Virus record (IMG/VR): IMGVR_UViG_3300018080_000104 | Coordinates: 1 to 64,000 of that record | Length of the DNA stretch: 64,000 nt | Strand: one strand, 5' to 3' | From: a virus | Shown: positions 9,167-17,004 of the stretch, piece after piece | Numbering within the stretch: position 1 is the first letter of the stretch | Layout: every line of letters starts with the position of its first letter | Position numbers and translations under genes: made by a program | The notes under the pieces: generated by a model | Databases searched by the model: none | Seen by the model: the letters and a program-made list of their open reading frames with translations, nothing else | What the model was told of the DNA's origin: nothing

Positions 9167-9388
9167 TCACAGTCGCCATCTGTTTATGCAAAATCCTAGC
9201 CACACGAAAAACGCGCAGAGAGCTCCGATCATAACAGCTATGCATCCGCCAAACCTCGCACAAGAGAGCCACAACCGTTCGTATCCGGGATCGGGCGGAC
9301 CGTTCCAAACGCCTACCAAAAACGCACCTGCCTGATACAGTCCAACTACTGCCAATATCGCTATTACAATAAAAGATAGGTGTTTCAT
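9167..9388 (-). CDS. Two-helix membrane protein, holin candidate (73 aa)
   Basis: I choose the ATG at 9388, which overlaps the previous stop as ATGA (9385-9388), over an upstream start at 9415. Two hydrophobic helices are visible, about residues 5-27 and 46-68, with a short loop containing GPPDPGYERLW and a positive C-terminal end (NRWRL). Size and topology fit class II holins, but many small phage membrane proteins look the same. It lies next to other membrane or secreted small genes, so a lysis role is possible and unproven. Confidence 0.6.
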   Translation of the reverse strand: MKHLSFIVIAILAVVGLYQAGAFLVGVWNGPPDPGYERLWLSCARFGGCIAVMIGALCAFFVWLGFCINRWRL

Positions 9389-9780
9389 TGCTTTTTGTCC
9401 CTGCGGGCTACCCACTCAACAACCACGTCAGTCACCGATGCCTCTTCACCCATTGCCAACCACAAATCTATCATCTCGTCGTTATGATCCTCAAACAATT
9501 GCATAATCCGATCATCGCTGATCGGCACCAACTCCCTTCTTTTCGCTTCTGCTACGTCGCACAGTCGCAGTCCCGGCGTGCAGTTCTCGCACGTTTTTTG
9601 ATGTTCATCTAGCCACCGGGACCACTCCGAGGGAAACGTCAACCACGGCGGTTTCGGCTCTTCGTCTGTTGGCGGGTTGCAATCTCCTGCACAGCCCTGC
9701 GTCAACACGATTACCAGGCCGAAGATAGTCATGGCCACAATCAAAACGAACATGAATTGTACTTTGATGCGCCCGTTCAT
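9385..9780 (-). CDS. N-terminally anchored or lipoprotein-like protein (131 aa)
   Basis: A hydrophobic helix (about residues 8-27) ends in LTQGCAGDC, a weak lipobox-like Cys. It is followed by a Pro-rich segment and a soluble acidic domain with two more Cys (TCENCTPG). The gene is coupled on both sides by ATGA overlaps, to a 41-aa gene upstream and the two-helix protein downstream. This arrangement recalls holin/spanin-type cassettes, but no family is recognised. Confidence is high that it is a gene and low on its role. Confidence 0.65.
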   Translation of the reverse strand: MNGRIKVQFMFVLIVAMTIFGLVIVLTQGCAGDCNPPTDEEPKPPWLTFPSEWSRWLDEHQKTCENCTPGLRLCDVAEAKRRELVPISDDRIMQLFEDHNDEMIDLWLAMGEEASVTDVVVEWVARRDKKQ

Positions 9781-9902
9781 TTCACGTTCTCTTTGGTCAT
9801 TTTTATGTTGTACAAATCGTCAATGTCTGCGGTGTTGGCACTCGCCATTCGCCACAACACCAGCAGAAACGCCCATTGCAAGACTTCCAGTAGTGTTTCC
9901 AT
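9777..9902 (-). CDS. Tiny membrane protein (41 aa)
   Basis: ATG at 9902, three nt after the stop of the CAP-domain gene; the stop overlaps the next ATG as ATGA. The sequence METLLEVLQWAFLLVLWRMA starts with one hydrophobic or amphipathic helix and is followed by a polar tail. Coupling on both sides supports it as a real gene. A role in lysis or in the neighbouring envelope genes is conjecture. Confidence 0.55.
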   Translation of the reverse strand: METLLEVLQWAFLLVLWRMASANTADIDDLYNIKMTKENVK

Positions 9903-9905
9903 TTT

Positions 9906-10436
9906 TCAATCGGCCACAATGATACAGGCGTACCAAATTCCGTTCCGGCCCATTGCCATCGCTCCGCCCCAGTATTTGTGTCGCTTACTTGCCACGCGCC
10001 AATGGCCGCTGCTGTATTTCCAGCATTTGAACATCTCGTAGCCGAGAGCCTTCATCGACTCGTGCTGTTGCCACTTCCAGCTTTCGGCTGCAATCTCGGC
10101 AAAACCATATCCAGGCATTTTAGCCTGCAGTTCCCGGTATCGCCTATCCCAAAGCTGGTGGCCCTGCAATTGGCGGTCCGCTTGGTATTGCGCGTGTTTA
10201 CCCGCCGCCTCGATCAGGATCTCGCGCGGCTCGCTCTTCTGCACATTGCCGCCATTGAATACATTGCCGCCGTCGACCAGTCCCTGCATGGATGCCGGCA
10301 GCGTATTTTCGTCCGGCAGCGGAGGTATCGGCGCCGGCGGAGGAACATAATACTCCATCACCGGCATTTGTGCCTCCTCGCACACGATGCAAGGCGGTCC
10401 GAACAAAATCGTAATAGCTAGCAGTATGCCGGTCAT
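9906..10436 (-). CDS. Secreted CAP-domain (SCP/PR-1-like) protein
   Basis: The N-terminus is hydrophobic (MTGILLAITILFGPP), a probable signal peptide, followed by a Pro-rich linker (YYVPPPAPIPPLP). From about residue 75 the sequence has CAP-family features: HAQYQADRQLQGHQLWDRR, then GFAEIAAESW, then a W..SSGHW segment, and a final glycine-rich strand with GRNGIWYACIIV. CAP proteins are secreted and act on lipids, walls or partner proteins; bacterial members are poorly understood and phage members unusual. It heads the small membrane/secreted cluster at 8683-10436. An alternative is a cell-wall-associated accessory protein acquired from the host. Confidence 0.75.
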   Translation of the reverse strand: MTGILLAITILFGPPCIVCEEAQMPVMEYYVPPPAPIPPLPDENTLPASMQGLVDGGNVFNGGNVQKSEPREILIEAAGKHAQYQADRQLQGHQLWDRRYRELQAKMPGYGFAEIAAESWKWQQHESMKALGYEMFKCWKYSSGHWRVASKRHKYWGGAMAMGRNGIWYACIIVAD

Positions 10437-10440
10437 TGTC

Positions 10441-10956
10441 TTAGTCCGTAATTGGCTTCAATCCGACTCCGTAACAATCACAGTTCTTTTTGACGGGCGG
10501 ACCGCATATGCCCACTTCGCATATTCGCAGTCCAGCCCATTCCCCGAGCAACGTCCGCATGCCGTCAGGCAATACCCGCCAGCAGTCCGTTGGATGCCGG
10601 TGGATGCCCCAATTCAGTCCGGGGCATATCACAATGACTATGCCGCCCGGCCGGCACACTCGCACCAGCTCCTTGATCCATTTCCACGGCATGGGCACAT
10701 GCTCCATGCATTGGCCGGAAATGACCATGTCATAGGTATCGTCGTCTATCGGCCAGCGGTAGTTCGTCTCGCTGACGATGTCCACGTTCGGACCTGCAGC
10801 GATGTCCATTCCCTCGTACAGCAGCCCCTTCGTCTCACACATGTTCCGATAGCAGCCGTTGACATTGTAGGCGCCGACATCGAGCACGTTGTGCGTGATG
10901 TTGCTGGCGTACTTGGCAACAAGCGTTTCCATCAGCTTCATGCTGCTTTGGTGCAT
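10441..10956 (-). CDS. Class I SAM-dependent methyltransferase (171 aa)
   Basis: The frame extends to 11055, but I choose the ATG at 10956 because it follows an AGAAGG site and avoids overlap with the upstream giant gene. Motif I is NVLDVGAYNVNG, strand 2 ends in YEGMDI, and the mid region has DMVISGQCMEHVP and then an LVRVCRPGGIVIVICP strand. This is the methyltransferase-11-like pattern, in which glycan, lipid and small-molecule methyltransferases are common. It sits between virion-type genes and the CAP-domain gene; substrate unknown. Confidence 0.82.
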   Translation of the reverse strand: MHQSSMKLMETLVAKYASNITHNVLDVGAYNVNGCYRNMCETKGLLYEGMDIAAGPNVDIVSETNYRWPIDDDTYDMVISGQCMEHVPMPWKWIKELVRVCRPGGIVIVICPGLNWGIHRHPTDCWRVLPDGMRTLLGEWAGLRICEVGICGPPVKKNCDCYGVGLKPITD

Positions 10957-10961
10957 AGTAC

Positions 10962-13900
10962 TTACCTTCTTTTCAACCAAGCTGGCTCTACTCGTTTGAC
11001 GGCTTTTCGCTGTTTTCCGTACTGGCCTTGATAGTACGGCGACTGCCAAGCCCAATCACGCAGCCTATTCATTACTAGGTCTCTGTTCCAGCCCAGCTCC
11101 TGTCCCGGTCGCATCCTGGCTAGCGGAGTCAATGCACGGATTTCCCCACCGATTATATTCCGCCCGGCGACTTTACGCTTTAGCAGATTTTGATAACGTG
11201 CTGGCGGAGCAAAACTGTGAATGATCGGATTGAACGCCGTGGGCGACGTCTTCATGGGATTGTTTGCTTCCACTTGCGGCATCTCTGCCGGCAGTTGTTT
11301 CGCGGGCGCCGTCGGCGATGGCGGCAAACCTCCCATAGCGCCTTGCGTGCCTAACATCGATGGCGACAAACCCAACTTCTTCGGGATGCTTGTCATCAAG
11401 CCCACGTTAGCTCCAGGCGCCGTACCTCCGGCAGCCGCGCCCGCAAATGGGCCAGGCTTCGGGGTTGCAGCTGCTTTAGCCATGTCCGGCTGTTTGGGCA
11501 TTTGAGCGGCCCACGCAGCCAGCTTCTTGTACTTCCAATTCTTCCGCACGCGATCGATATCGTCGAGCGTGTCCTGTCCAAACGACATCATCCTGTCGAC
11601 CCGCGGCTTGCGTTTTCCTTCCATGATCGCCGTAATTTTCATCGGTGTAGCATGGGTCTTCTTGGGCGTGCATTTCGTTACTTTGGTCATAGTGATAAAG
11701 CCGCCTTGTTTTGGCATCTGCGGCGGCTGTGGCACAGGCGCCGCAAACGGATTGGCCGTATTTGATGCCGGCGGCCAGCCAGCCGGAGGTTTTGGCGACG
11801 GGAATGCGTTTTGCAGCCGCTGCATCAGCTGCTGCCATTTCGACGCCTTCTGCTGATTGGCAGCATCGAGCACGGCACCGAAGTTGGTGATCTTTGGCGC
11901 AGCTTGTGGTTGTTGCGGCTGCTGCGGCGGTTGTGGGGCTGCATTGGCCATTTTGGATCCTGTAAAAGATGCAGGCAGCCGTCCAGCGCCTGTCTTGGCG
12001 CGGACGGCGCTGGACAGGCTGGCCTGCGGAGCGGATAGATCGTTTGCTGTTTTGTTTGCGCCAGGCGTTTTGCCCATTACGATTCGCAGCAACTGTTCGG
12101 CGAGTACTCGCTTGTCTTCTGGCTCCCGGCTGAGCAGCTTTATGAGTTGGAATGCATTGGGCTCATAATAGCGAGTAGGTTTTACATCGTTTTTGAAATC
12201 TGATTCGTGGTTTTTCAGCCACCAGTCGATTGCTTTGTAGGCTTCGTCGAGCGAGTCTACGTGGTGCCCAAATGTCTTGGCGTATTCTCGTTTGATAGGA
12301 ACAGCCCATGCCGGCAGCTCTGTTTGCGACGTTGCATACCACCAAAATTCCGATGGTACAGGTGTACGGCCCGGTAAAGTCCGTCCAGCAGTCGTTCGGT
12401 GCGGTACAGTTTGCGACTTTAGATCAGCCGCAAATGGCCTAGTCTGCATAGCGCCATGCAATAATTCATGGCCCAATGCCATATCGGGGTGTCCATGCGG
12501 ACTCGCCGCTGCAACATAGATATTTCCTGGGGTGCTTTTGCCTGTCAGCCTGTTTATACGTCGGATATGTACACCAAGTGCGCCGCCTCGAAGCGCAGGT
12601 GCATCTACCAACGTAATATCTCGTGGTTTTCCTACTTGGCCGGGTATCACTTTTAACAGCTTATCGCTAGGATATTTCTGCGTCCTTTTTACAGCCTCTC
12701 CCAGGCCGCCCGGCACGTCGGCATAATCGGAACGAATTTGGTCTGCCAACGATCGTCTAATTTCCTTTGTCGGCGCTCCTGGTGGAATGAATTGCTTGCC
12801 CGGTCGCGGGCTCAAACGTCGCAACGCTAACAAAGCCAGCCCGCCCAATGCCCCTCCGCCTGCCCCCAAAAGTCCCCCAGTCAGCATGCGGCCTGCCAAA
12901 GTATCGTCTTCGTCCCTGGAGTCGTCGGCGATTCCACTCAAAGCGCCCATCAGTCCGCCAAGAGCAGCGCCGCCACCGCCCCACCGAACCCAATCGTTGT
13001 TCTTCGCCCAGTCCAGCCAATTGGTGCCGGCCAGCTTCTGCAGCGGGGCATAATCTGTCTGTCGGCAGACAGATTTTTCGGCCGCTGCCGTGACGGTCAT
13101 TCCCGAGGTTGCAAATCGAAAGCCTCCTTGGTTGCGTGTTGGTGAGCCTGGTCCCGCGCCTAGCTGATTCGACGCGATCGGCGGGCCCAGAGCGTTCTTC
13201 TGCCCCCAGAGCGGCCCCATCTGCTGCACGGCTTGCTCGGGCCGCCCTGTAGCCGTCTGGACAGGCTGGAAGTTGACGGCATTGGTAGGCATACCCGATA
13301 GACTGCCGAGAGCAGCCCGCTTGGTTGCCGCAAAAAGTGCTGGTATTGCTAGCTGAACAGGATCTGCAGAAACAGGCGCTGTGCCTGTGTGGTTTGGCGA
13401 CAATCTGGGTAATCTGGGTAATCTGGGCAATCTCGGGGCAGCTACGGCACTCCTTTGAGGGGTTTGAGCGGCTTTACTCAGCTTCGCCCTGCTGTCGGGC
13501 CCAGATTTGCTGGCAATTAGCCGCAGCACACGGTCAGCTGCTGGCGGGCTATCGATCGCCCCGCTTCCCTCATAGCAATCTTGACTACCTTGTTGCATAT
13601 TCTCGGCACACCCCGCTGCCTTGGCTAAAGTCCGGCCAATCGGCAATCGCATTGCATATTGGCCGAGGCTTTGAAGGGCTTTGCCCCCTTCTGCCTTCTC
13701 GAAAGCCACCTTTGGACGCATATCGGGCTTTGGGGGCTCCAGAGCTTGATCGTAGGCCGCCTGGGCGTCTAGCGGGGGCTGCTTTGGGACAGCCGGCTTG
13801 GGAGCCGGTTTTGGTTTGGGGCCGTCTACGGGCTTCGTAGTGCCCAATTTGGGCGGCTTTAGCTCGATGCTGGCGTCTTTGCCAAGGAGCTTGGCCAGGA

Positions 13901-14420
13901 GCGATCGCTTGGCCTGGCGTTTGGCCTCCGCCTTCTCGACTTCCTCTTTAGCCAAATGCCATGGACTGGCTTCATCCGAATATACCCAGTCTTTAGAGGG
14001 GTAGTGCTGGCTGTAAAACCAAGGAAGGTCGTCGCTATCAAAATCCTTTGCTGCTCGAAGGCGTCTGGCAGCCTCAGCAGCATCAAACTCCTCCGTTTCG
14101 CCGGTGTCCAAGTTGATATGCGAGCGATAGGGACTGAACCGCAGCTTGTGGCCCAACTCCTTAGCGTAGCGGGCTAAAATATCAGTAAAATCCGCTGCTT
14201 TGGCGGGATCGTTCCAAGCAGACTGGGGCAGAGACATGAGATACCGCTCGTAAACGCCACCGGGAAAGTCGTAGCCGTAGGCTTTCTTCTCTTGCGGCGC
14301 AGTCTTTTTAACCCTTTTGGGGAGTTTCTTCCCTTTGGGAGTGTGCTTCTCCCATCGCTTAGCCATCTCGGGATGATTGGCATACATCCATTTTCTTTGA
14401 GCTTCGCTGGAAAAGGGCAT
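10962..14420 (-). CDS. Giant virion-type protein with HELLH metallopeptidase-like motif (1152 aa)
   Basis: The N-terminus (MPFSSEAQRKWMYANHPEMA) matches a motif I have seen at the ends of phage structural proteins. Lys/Pro-rich linkers, an RLPRLPRLP repeat (near base 13410) and a glycine-rich hydrophobic segment around residue 470 follow. At residues 651-655 is HELLH in the context DMALGHELLHGAMQ, the zincin HExxH active-site motif, with TELPAWAVP about 60 residues later. A long Ala/Pro/Gln tail completes the protein. Length and composition fit an internal virion protein with an enzymatic domain that might act on the cell wall or in maturation. The start has no strong RBS; a TTGACC-N17-GATACT promoter lies 59 nt upstream. 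Confidence 0.78.
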   Translation of the reverse strand: MPFSSEAQRKWMYANHPEMAKRWEKHTPKGKKLPKRVKKTAPQEKKAYGYDFPGGVYERYLMSLPQSAWNDPAKAADFTDILARYAKELGHKLRFSPYRSHINLDTGETEEFDAAEAARRLRAAKDFDSDDLPWFYSQHYPSKDWVYSDEASPWHLAKEEVEKAEAKRQAKRSLLAKLLGKDASIELKPPKLGTTKPVDGPKPKPAPKPAVPKQPPLDAQAAYDQALEPPKPDMRPKVAFEKAEGGKALQSLGQYAMRLPIGRTLAKAAGCAENMQQGSQDCYEGSGAIDSPPAADRVLRLIASKSGPDSRAKLSKAAQTPQRSAVAAPRLPRLPRLPRLSPNHTGTAPVSADPVQLAIPALFAATKRAALGSLSGMPTNAVNFQPVQTATGRPEQAVQQMGPLWGQKNALGPPIASNQLGAGPGSPTRNQGGFRFATSGMTVTAAAEKSVCRQTDYAPLQKLAGTNWLDWAKNNDWVRWGGGGAALGGLMGALSGIADDSRDEDDTLAGRMLTGGLLGAGGGALGGLALLALRRLSPRPGKQFIPPGAPTKEIRRSLADQIRSDYADVPGGLGEAVKRTQKYPSDKLLKVIPGQVGKPRDITLVDAPALRGGALGVHIRRINRLTGKSTPGNIYVAAASPHGHPDMALGHELLHGAMQTRPFAADLKSQTVPHRTTAGRTLPGRTPVPSEFWWYATSQTELPAWAVPIKREYAKTFGHHVDSLDEAYKAIDWWLKNHESDFKNDVKPTRYYEPNAFQLIKLLSREPEDKRVLAEQLLRIVMGKTPGANKTANDLSAPQASLSSAVRAKTGAGRLPASFTGSKMANAAPQPPQQPQQPQAAPKITNFGAVLDAANQQKASKWQQLMQRLQNAFPSPKPPAGWPPASNTANPFAAPVPQPPQMPKQGGFITMTKVTKCTPKKTHATPMKITAIMEGKRKPRVDRMMSFGQDTLDDIDRVRKNWKYKKLAAWAAQMPKQPDMAKAAATPKPGPFAGAAAGGTAPGANVGLMTSIPKKLGLSPSMLGTQGAMGGLPPSPTAPAKQLPAEMPQVEANNPMKTSPTAFNPIIHSFAPPARYQNLLKRKVAGRNIIGGEIRALTPLARMRPGQELGWNRDLVMNRLRDWAWQSPYYQGQYGKQRKAVKRVEPAWLKRR

Positions 14421-14478
14421 CCGTGTCCGCTCCTGGCCTACCGTGGCCTAATGGATGTGAATTGTCCGCGCCAACAGA

Positions 14479-14507
14479 AGTATCGCAGGGATCGGGGGAA
14501 TGGTCAA
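14479..14507 (-). promoter_or_regulatory. Sigma70-like promoter upstream of the 1152-aa gene
   Basis: TTGACC and GATACT are separated by 17 nt on the minus strand. They lie just after a terminator and 59 nt before the ATG at 14420. Confidence 0.55.
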
Positions 14508-14521
14508 GCTCGTTTCTGATA

Positions 14522-14546
14522 GCTAAAAAAGCCCCTTGAAAGGGGC
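14522..14546 (-). terminator. Intrinsic terminator (GCCCCTT stem, TTTTTTAGCTATCAG tail)
   Basis: Stem GCCCCTT/AAGGGGC with a 2-nt loop is followed by a six-T run on the minus strand, closely after the stop at 14554. The AGCTATCAG tail is shared with other terminators here. Confidence 0.85.
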
Positions 14547-14553
14547 ACTCTCG

Positions 14554-14811
14554 TCAATTCATCGCAGCCCTTGCCGCCTGTATGCGGGCATAAACCTCCA
14601 CCGCATACTGGACTGTTTCCTGTCGTGACGGCGGCTCGCCCATTCGGGCAAACCATTTACCCGCCAACCTTCCGGCCGCCCCAATGTCGGTCTCGAACAG
14701 TTCGCCGAACCGCTCCAGCTCCGCTTCGGGCAGATCTTCCGGAAAATCTACTCCCCGCTCCAAAATCAAAATATAGTTGATGAAGAAACTTCCGGCTTCA
14801 ATGTGGTGCAT
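14554..14811 (-). CDS. Small acidic protein of unknown function (85 aa)
   Basis: A strong AAAGGAGG site precedes the ATG. The sequence begins MHHIEAGSFFINYIL and continues with acidic helices (DLPEAELERFGELFE; QETVQYAVEVYARIQ). No motif is recognised. It is the last gene of a small run (15351 to 14554) ending at a terminator and is preceded by a conserved stem-loop. Confidence 0.7.
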   Translation of the reverse strand: MHHIEAGSFFINYILILERGVDFPEDLPEAELERFGELFETDIGAAGRLAGKWFARMGEPPSRQETVQYAVEVYARIQAARAAMN

Positions 14812-14842
14812 GAAAATGCCTCCTTTGAATGAATTTGATTGT

Positions 14843-14862
14843 TTAGTCTGCCGATAGACTAA
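14843..14862 (-). other. Repeated stem-loop TTAGTCT-N6-AGACTAA
   Basis: A 7-bp stem with a 6-nt loop lies between two small minus-strand genes. A near copy with a different loop lies at 23068-23087, and the flanks (GTTTAG... and ...AATT) are conserved too. No U-run follows, so it is a protein or processing site rather than a terminator. Confidence 0.5.
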
Positions 14863-14889
14863 TTGAATTCACGGCAGTCGGCGCGCCGA

Positions 14890-15147
14890 TTAGGTCCAGT
14901 CCTGTATCCAGCAATCAATAAACCGACCAGGCCATTCGGCATTGATCCGGCTCGGAAAGCCCTCCTGGTCGATATAGGCGTTTACAGCTTTTCGGCATAG
15001 CTCGCGGGTGCGAGCTTGCACAGCGAGGGTTTCGCTGTCTTCGTGGTACCGCATTCGCACTTTACCTCGGGCTATAGCCCCTACTGGCCCGGGGTGTTCC
15101 CCGTCCACCTCGATCAACTTTCCGCGATAGTAATACCACGCACGCAC
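14890..15147 (-). CDS. Small protein of unknown function (85 aa)
   Basis: Starts at a GTG at 15147, nine nt after AAGGAG. The N-terminus RAWYYYRGKLIEVDGEHPG and a later KVRMRYHEDSETLA suggest a small beta-rich fold; the end is Trp-rich (FIDCWIQDWT). It lies three bases after the stop of the preceding gene, in a small operon of unknown proteins. Confidence 0.68.
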   Translation of the reverse strand: MRAWYYYRGKLIEVDGEHPGPVGAIARGKVRMRYHEDSETLAVQARTRELCRKAVNAYIDQEGFPSRINAEWPGRFIDCWIQDWT

Positions 15148-15150
15148 AGG

Positions 15151-15351
15151 TCAGTTCTCCTTGACCGGCTCAAACCGATAAAAAGCAAAAGAAGTTTCAA
15201 CTTGTTCGCCGGCCGGCAGCCGGCGGAGAACGTCGAACTTGTGGGATCCCAGGTGCTTCGCCACCCGGATGACTTCAGCGGCTTTATCTTTCTGGGCGCA
15301 AACGCGCTCTACAGAGCCGTCGCCCTTATCCACCCTAATCAGCATATTCAT
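15151..15351 (-). CDS. Small protein of unknown function (66 aa)
   Basis: I choose the ATG at 15351, which has AAGGAGAAG upstream, over an in-frame start at 15438. The protein (MNMLIRVDKGDGSVERV...) has a predicted alpha/beta layout with a charged middle (KDKAAEVIRVAKHLGS). Function unknown; it is coupled to the next small gene. Confidence 0.65.
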   Translation of the reverse strand: MNMLIRVDKGDGSVERVCAQKDKAAEVIRVAKHLGSHKFDVLRRLPAGEQVETSFAFYRFEPVKEN

Positions 15352-15445
15352 CGTCTTCTCCTTATTGCGCAATACAACAGGGCAGCGATAGACTGCCCTG
15401 CTGCCCGCAGATTTTGGTAAACGGCAATGATGCCGCACTCTGTCC

Positions 15446-16342
15446 TTATGGTCGGTAGTGTTCCGACTCCGTCCACGGCGCTACGGCGTTGGGAATGTAG
15501 TTGATACCGCCCGCTCCGTGCGGATAAGCTGCACCGTTTTCTCCGAACTCGACAAGATCGCCAGGATCGTATTCGCCTTCTGGTATCGCATAAAGAGCGC
15601 GATGCTCCCTAAACCGTTCGTTATACGCAGCGAGACAATCTTTTTGCCATCGCTCGTACGCATCATCCCAACTATCCGCTCTTCGCTTATCCATGTTCTC
15701 CTCTATACTGATTCCGGTTCTGGCGTTTAGGATCTGGGAAAGCTCGTCAAACGAAAACGGGCGGTACTCTCCCAGTACCCTAAATGCATTGTCTATGCCC
15801 GCATCGATCGATCTTCGATTGGGCAGGATCTTATCCAAGTAATCCTCCGCCGTTCCGTGCGAATGGCCGTAGAGATTCCATCCGCCGGCGTGAGAACCAT
15901 ACCAAATAGCACTCGCGATATGGTGGGCATAAAATCTCTGGCTTTGGATTTTGCCGGTGTACTCTACATAGTGCCTATTGAAAAGCGGCGCGATCTCGTG
16001 CCTATCATGATTGCCCCAGATCAGGTTGATAGTCCTGCACTCGATTTGATCCCGCAACAGGCCGGCATATTGTCTGATTCGGCTCGGAGGCCCGAAACAG
16101 AAGTCCCCCAAATGCCACAGAATATCTCCCGGCTTTACCACCGCGTTGATTCGATCCAGGATATACCGGTCATGCCGTTGCATCGCCGCATCCGACGGCT
16201 GCCATCCATCCGGATTGTTTCTACTCCTCATGGGATGCCTGGCATCAAGGTGCTCCAATTCCTCCGTAGTTAAGCAAAAACGACGGCCCGTATAAATCGG
16301 AATCCGTCGATGGCTAAAATGCGTATCCGCCGTGAAGTAAAT
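15446..16342 (-). CDS. Calcineurin-like metallophosphoesterase
   Basis: The metallophosphoesterase motifs appear in order: YFTADTHFSH (D-x-H), LGDF (GD), GNHDRHE (GNHD) and GHSHG (GH-x-H), with a His-rich segment (YAHHIASAIWYG) between. Such enzymes hydrolyse phosphomonoesters, phosphodiesters or nucleotides. The start is unclear: a GTG at 16411 lies inside the tRNA gene, while an AGGGAGG site sits 11 nt before an in-frame ATT (16342). That ATT would give the family-typical N-terminus M-Y-F-T-A-D-T-H-F. About 100 residues after the catalytic core are acidic and unassigned. Confidence 0.8.
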   Translation of the reverse strand: MYFTADTHFSHRRIPIYTGRRFCLTTEELEHLDARHPMRSRNNPDGWQPSDAAMQRHDRYILDRINAVVKPGDILWHLGDFCFGPPSRIRQYAGLLRDQIECRTINLIWGNHDRHEIAPLFNRHYVEYTGKIQSQRFYAHHIASAIWYGSHAGGWNLYGHSHGTAEDYLDKILPNRRSIDAGIDNAFRVLGEYRPFSFDELSQILNARTGISIEENMDKRRADSWDDAYERWQKDCLAAYNERFREHRALYAIPEGEYDPGDLVEFGENGAAYPHGAGGINYIPNAVAPWTESEHYRP

Positions 16343-16408
16343 ACTCGTATCAACCTCCCTTTGTTTGAGTTGCAGAAATCCCGCTGTTTTTGCAAAACAG
16401 CTATCTAG

Positions 16409-16481
16409 CACCGCCCGCGGGAGTCGAACCCGCCTTGGCCGGATTGAAAGCCGGCTGCATTCCCACGATTGCTAGAGCGGT
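16409..16481 (-). tRNA. tRNA with 8-nt anticodon loop (UUC or UCA in the loop)
   Basis: A full cloverleaf can be drawn. The acceptor is ACCGCTC/GGGCGGT (one G-U pair). The D arm is GCA/TGC with a 10-nt loop containing GGG. The anticodon stem is GCCGG/CCGGC around CTTTCAAT. The variable loop is CAAG, and the T arm is GCGGG-TTCGACT-CCCGC. The discriminator is G and CCA is not encoded (CTA follows). The anticodon loop has eight nucleotides rather than seven, so the anticodon is ambiguous: UUC (Glu) in the usual register, or UCA one base later. It lies six nt after the stop of the 111-aa gene and is probably co-transcribed with it. Confidence 0.75.
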
Positions 16482-16487
16482 TTTGGC

Positions 16488-16823
16488 TCATTGCATAAGC
16501 CAACTTTGAATGTCACACGGCTGAAAGCCGTCATTTACAAATTTCGATACCTTTTTGTAAATGTAGTGGCAGCATGGCTCGTTGCCTCGCCGGGTTTTAG
16601 CCTCAGCTTGTCGATAGGGGCGGCCTCGCAGGAAAGCGTAGGCCAATTGGGCGTACCGGGCTTCGACGCGTAGTCGCCCTCGCCGGTGTTCGGCCAGCGC
16701 GCACCGGGTTTCGATATCGGAGGTGCGAGCAGCTTCGAGCCGATTGATCCTGGCCTCTTCGGCCAGGGATTTGACGTTGACCTTGAGTTTGGCCAACGCC
16801 GAGTAGAGTGCGTCCGTAATCAT
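16488..16823 (-). CDS. Basic helical protein of unknown function (111 aa)
   Basis: A GGAG site lies eight nt before the ATG. The first 75 residues are helical and Arg/Ala-rich (LAKLKVNVKSLAEEARINRLEAA; EHRRGRLRVEARYA). The end is Cys/Trp-containing (NEPCCHYIYKKVSKFVNDG). No motif is recognised. Directly followed by a tRNA. Confidence 0.62.
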   Translation of the reverse strand: MITDALYSALAKLKVNVKSLAEEARINRLEAARTSDIETRCALAEHRRGRLRVEARYAQLAYAFLRGRPYRQAEAKTRRGNEPCCHYIYKKVSKFVNDGFQPCDIQSWLMQ

Positions 16824-16892
16824 CGCAGTTCTCCAGAAAGTAGGAATGTGAACAAACCAAACCTACCTAATGGAGGGGGCGGACGTGCGTAT

Positions 16893-16985
16893 TCATGTGA
16901 ATGGCATGGCTGCAATACGTTGTATGTGCCAGAATTGTTCAGTGGCAGTATCGCACAGATTCGCTGGGCAGTCAAGTGCAAACAT
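16893..16985 (-). CDS. Tiny ORF with strong Shine-Dalgarno (30 aa)
   Basis: AAGGAGGAGA directly precedes the ATG at 16985, one of the strongest ribosome sites in the region. The product begins MFALDCPANLCDTATEQFWH and has two Cys. It sits between two assigned small genes in the same direction. No homologue is known to me. Confidence 0.45.
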   Translation of the reverse strand: MFALDCPANLCDTATEQFWHIQRIAAMPFT

Positions 16986-17004
16986 TCTCCTCCTTTTCTG
17001 GCAA

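Noticed and set aside
13052-13075. Hairpin CTGTCTG/CAGACAG inside the 1152-aa gene as terminator
   Set aside because: It lies in the middle of coding sequence and reads as normal codons, although T-rich sequence follows.
16409-16481. Stop-codon recoding by a UCA anticodon tRNA (UGA as sense)
   Set aside because: UGA ends many genes here in tight ATGA overlaps (for example 9385, 51277 and 50561), so UGA is not generally recoded.
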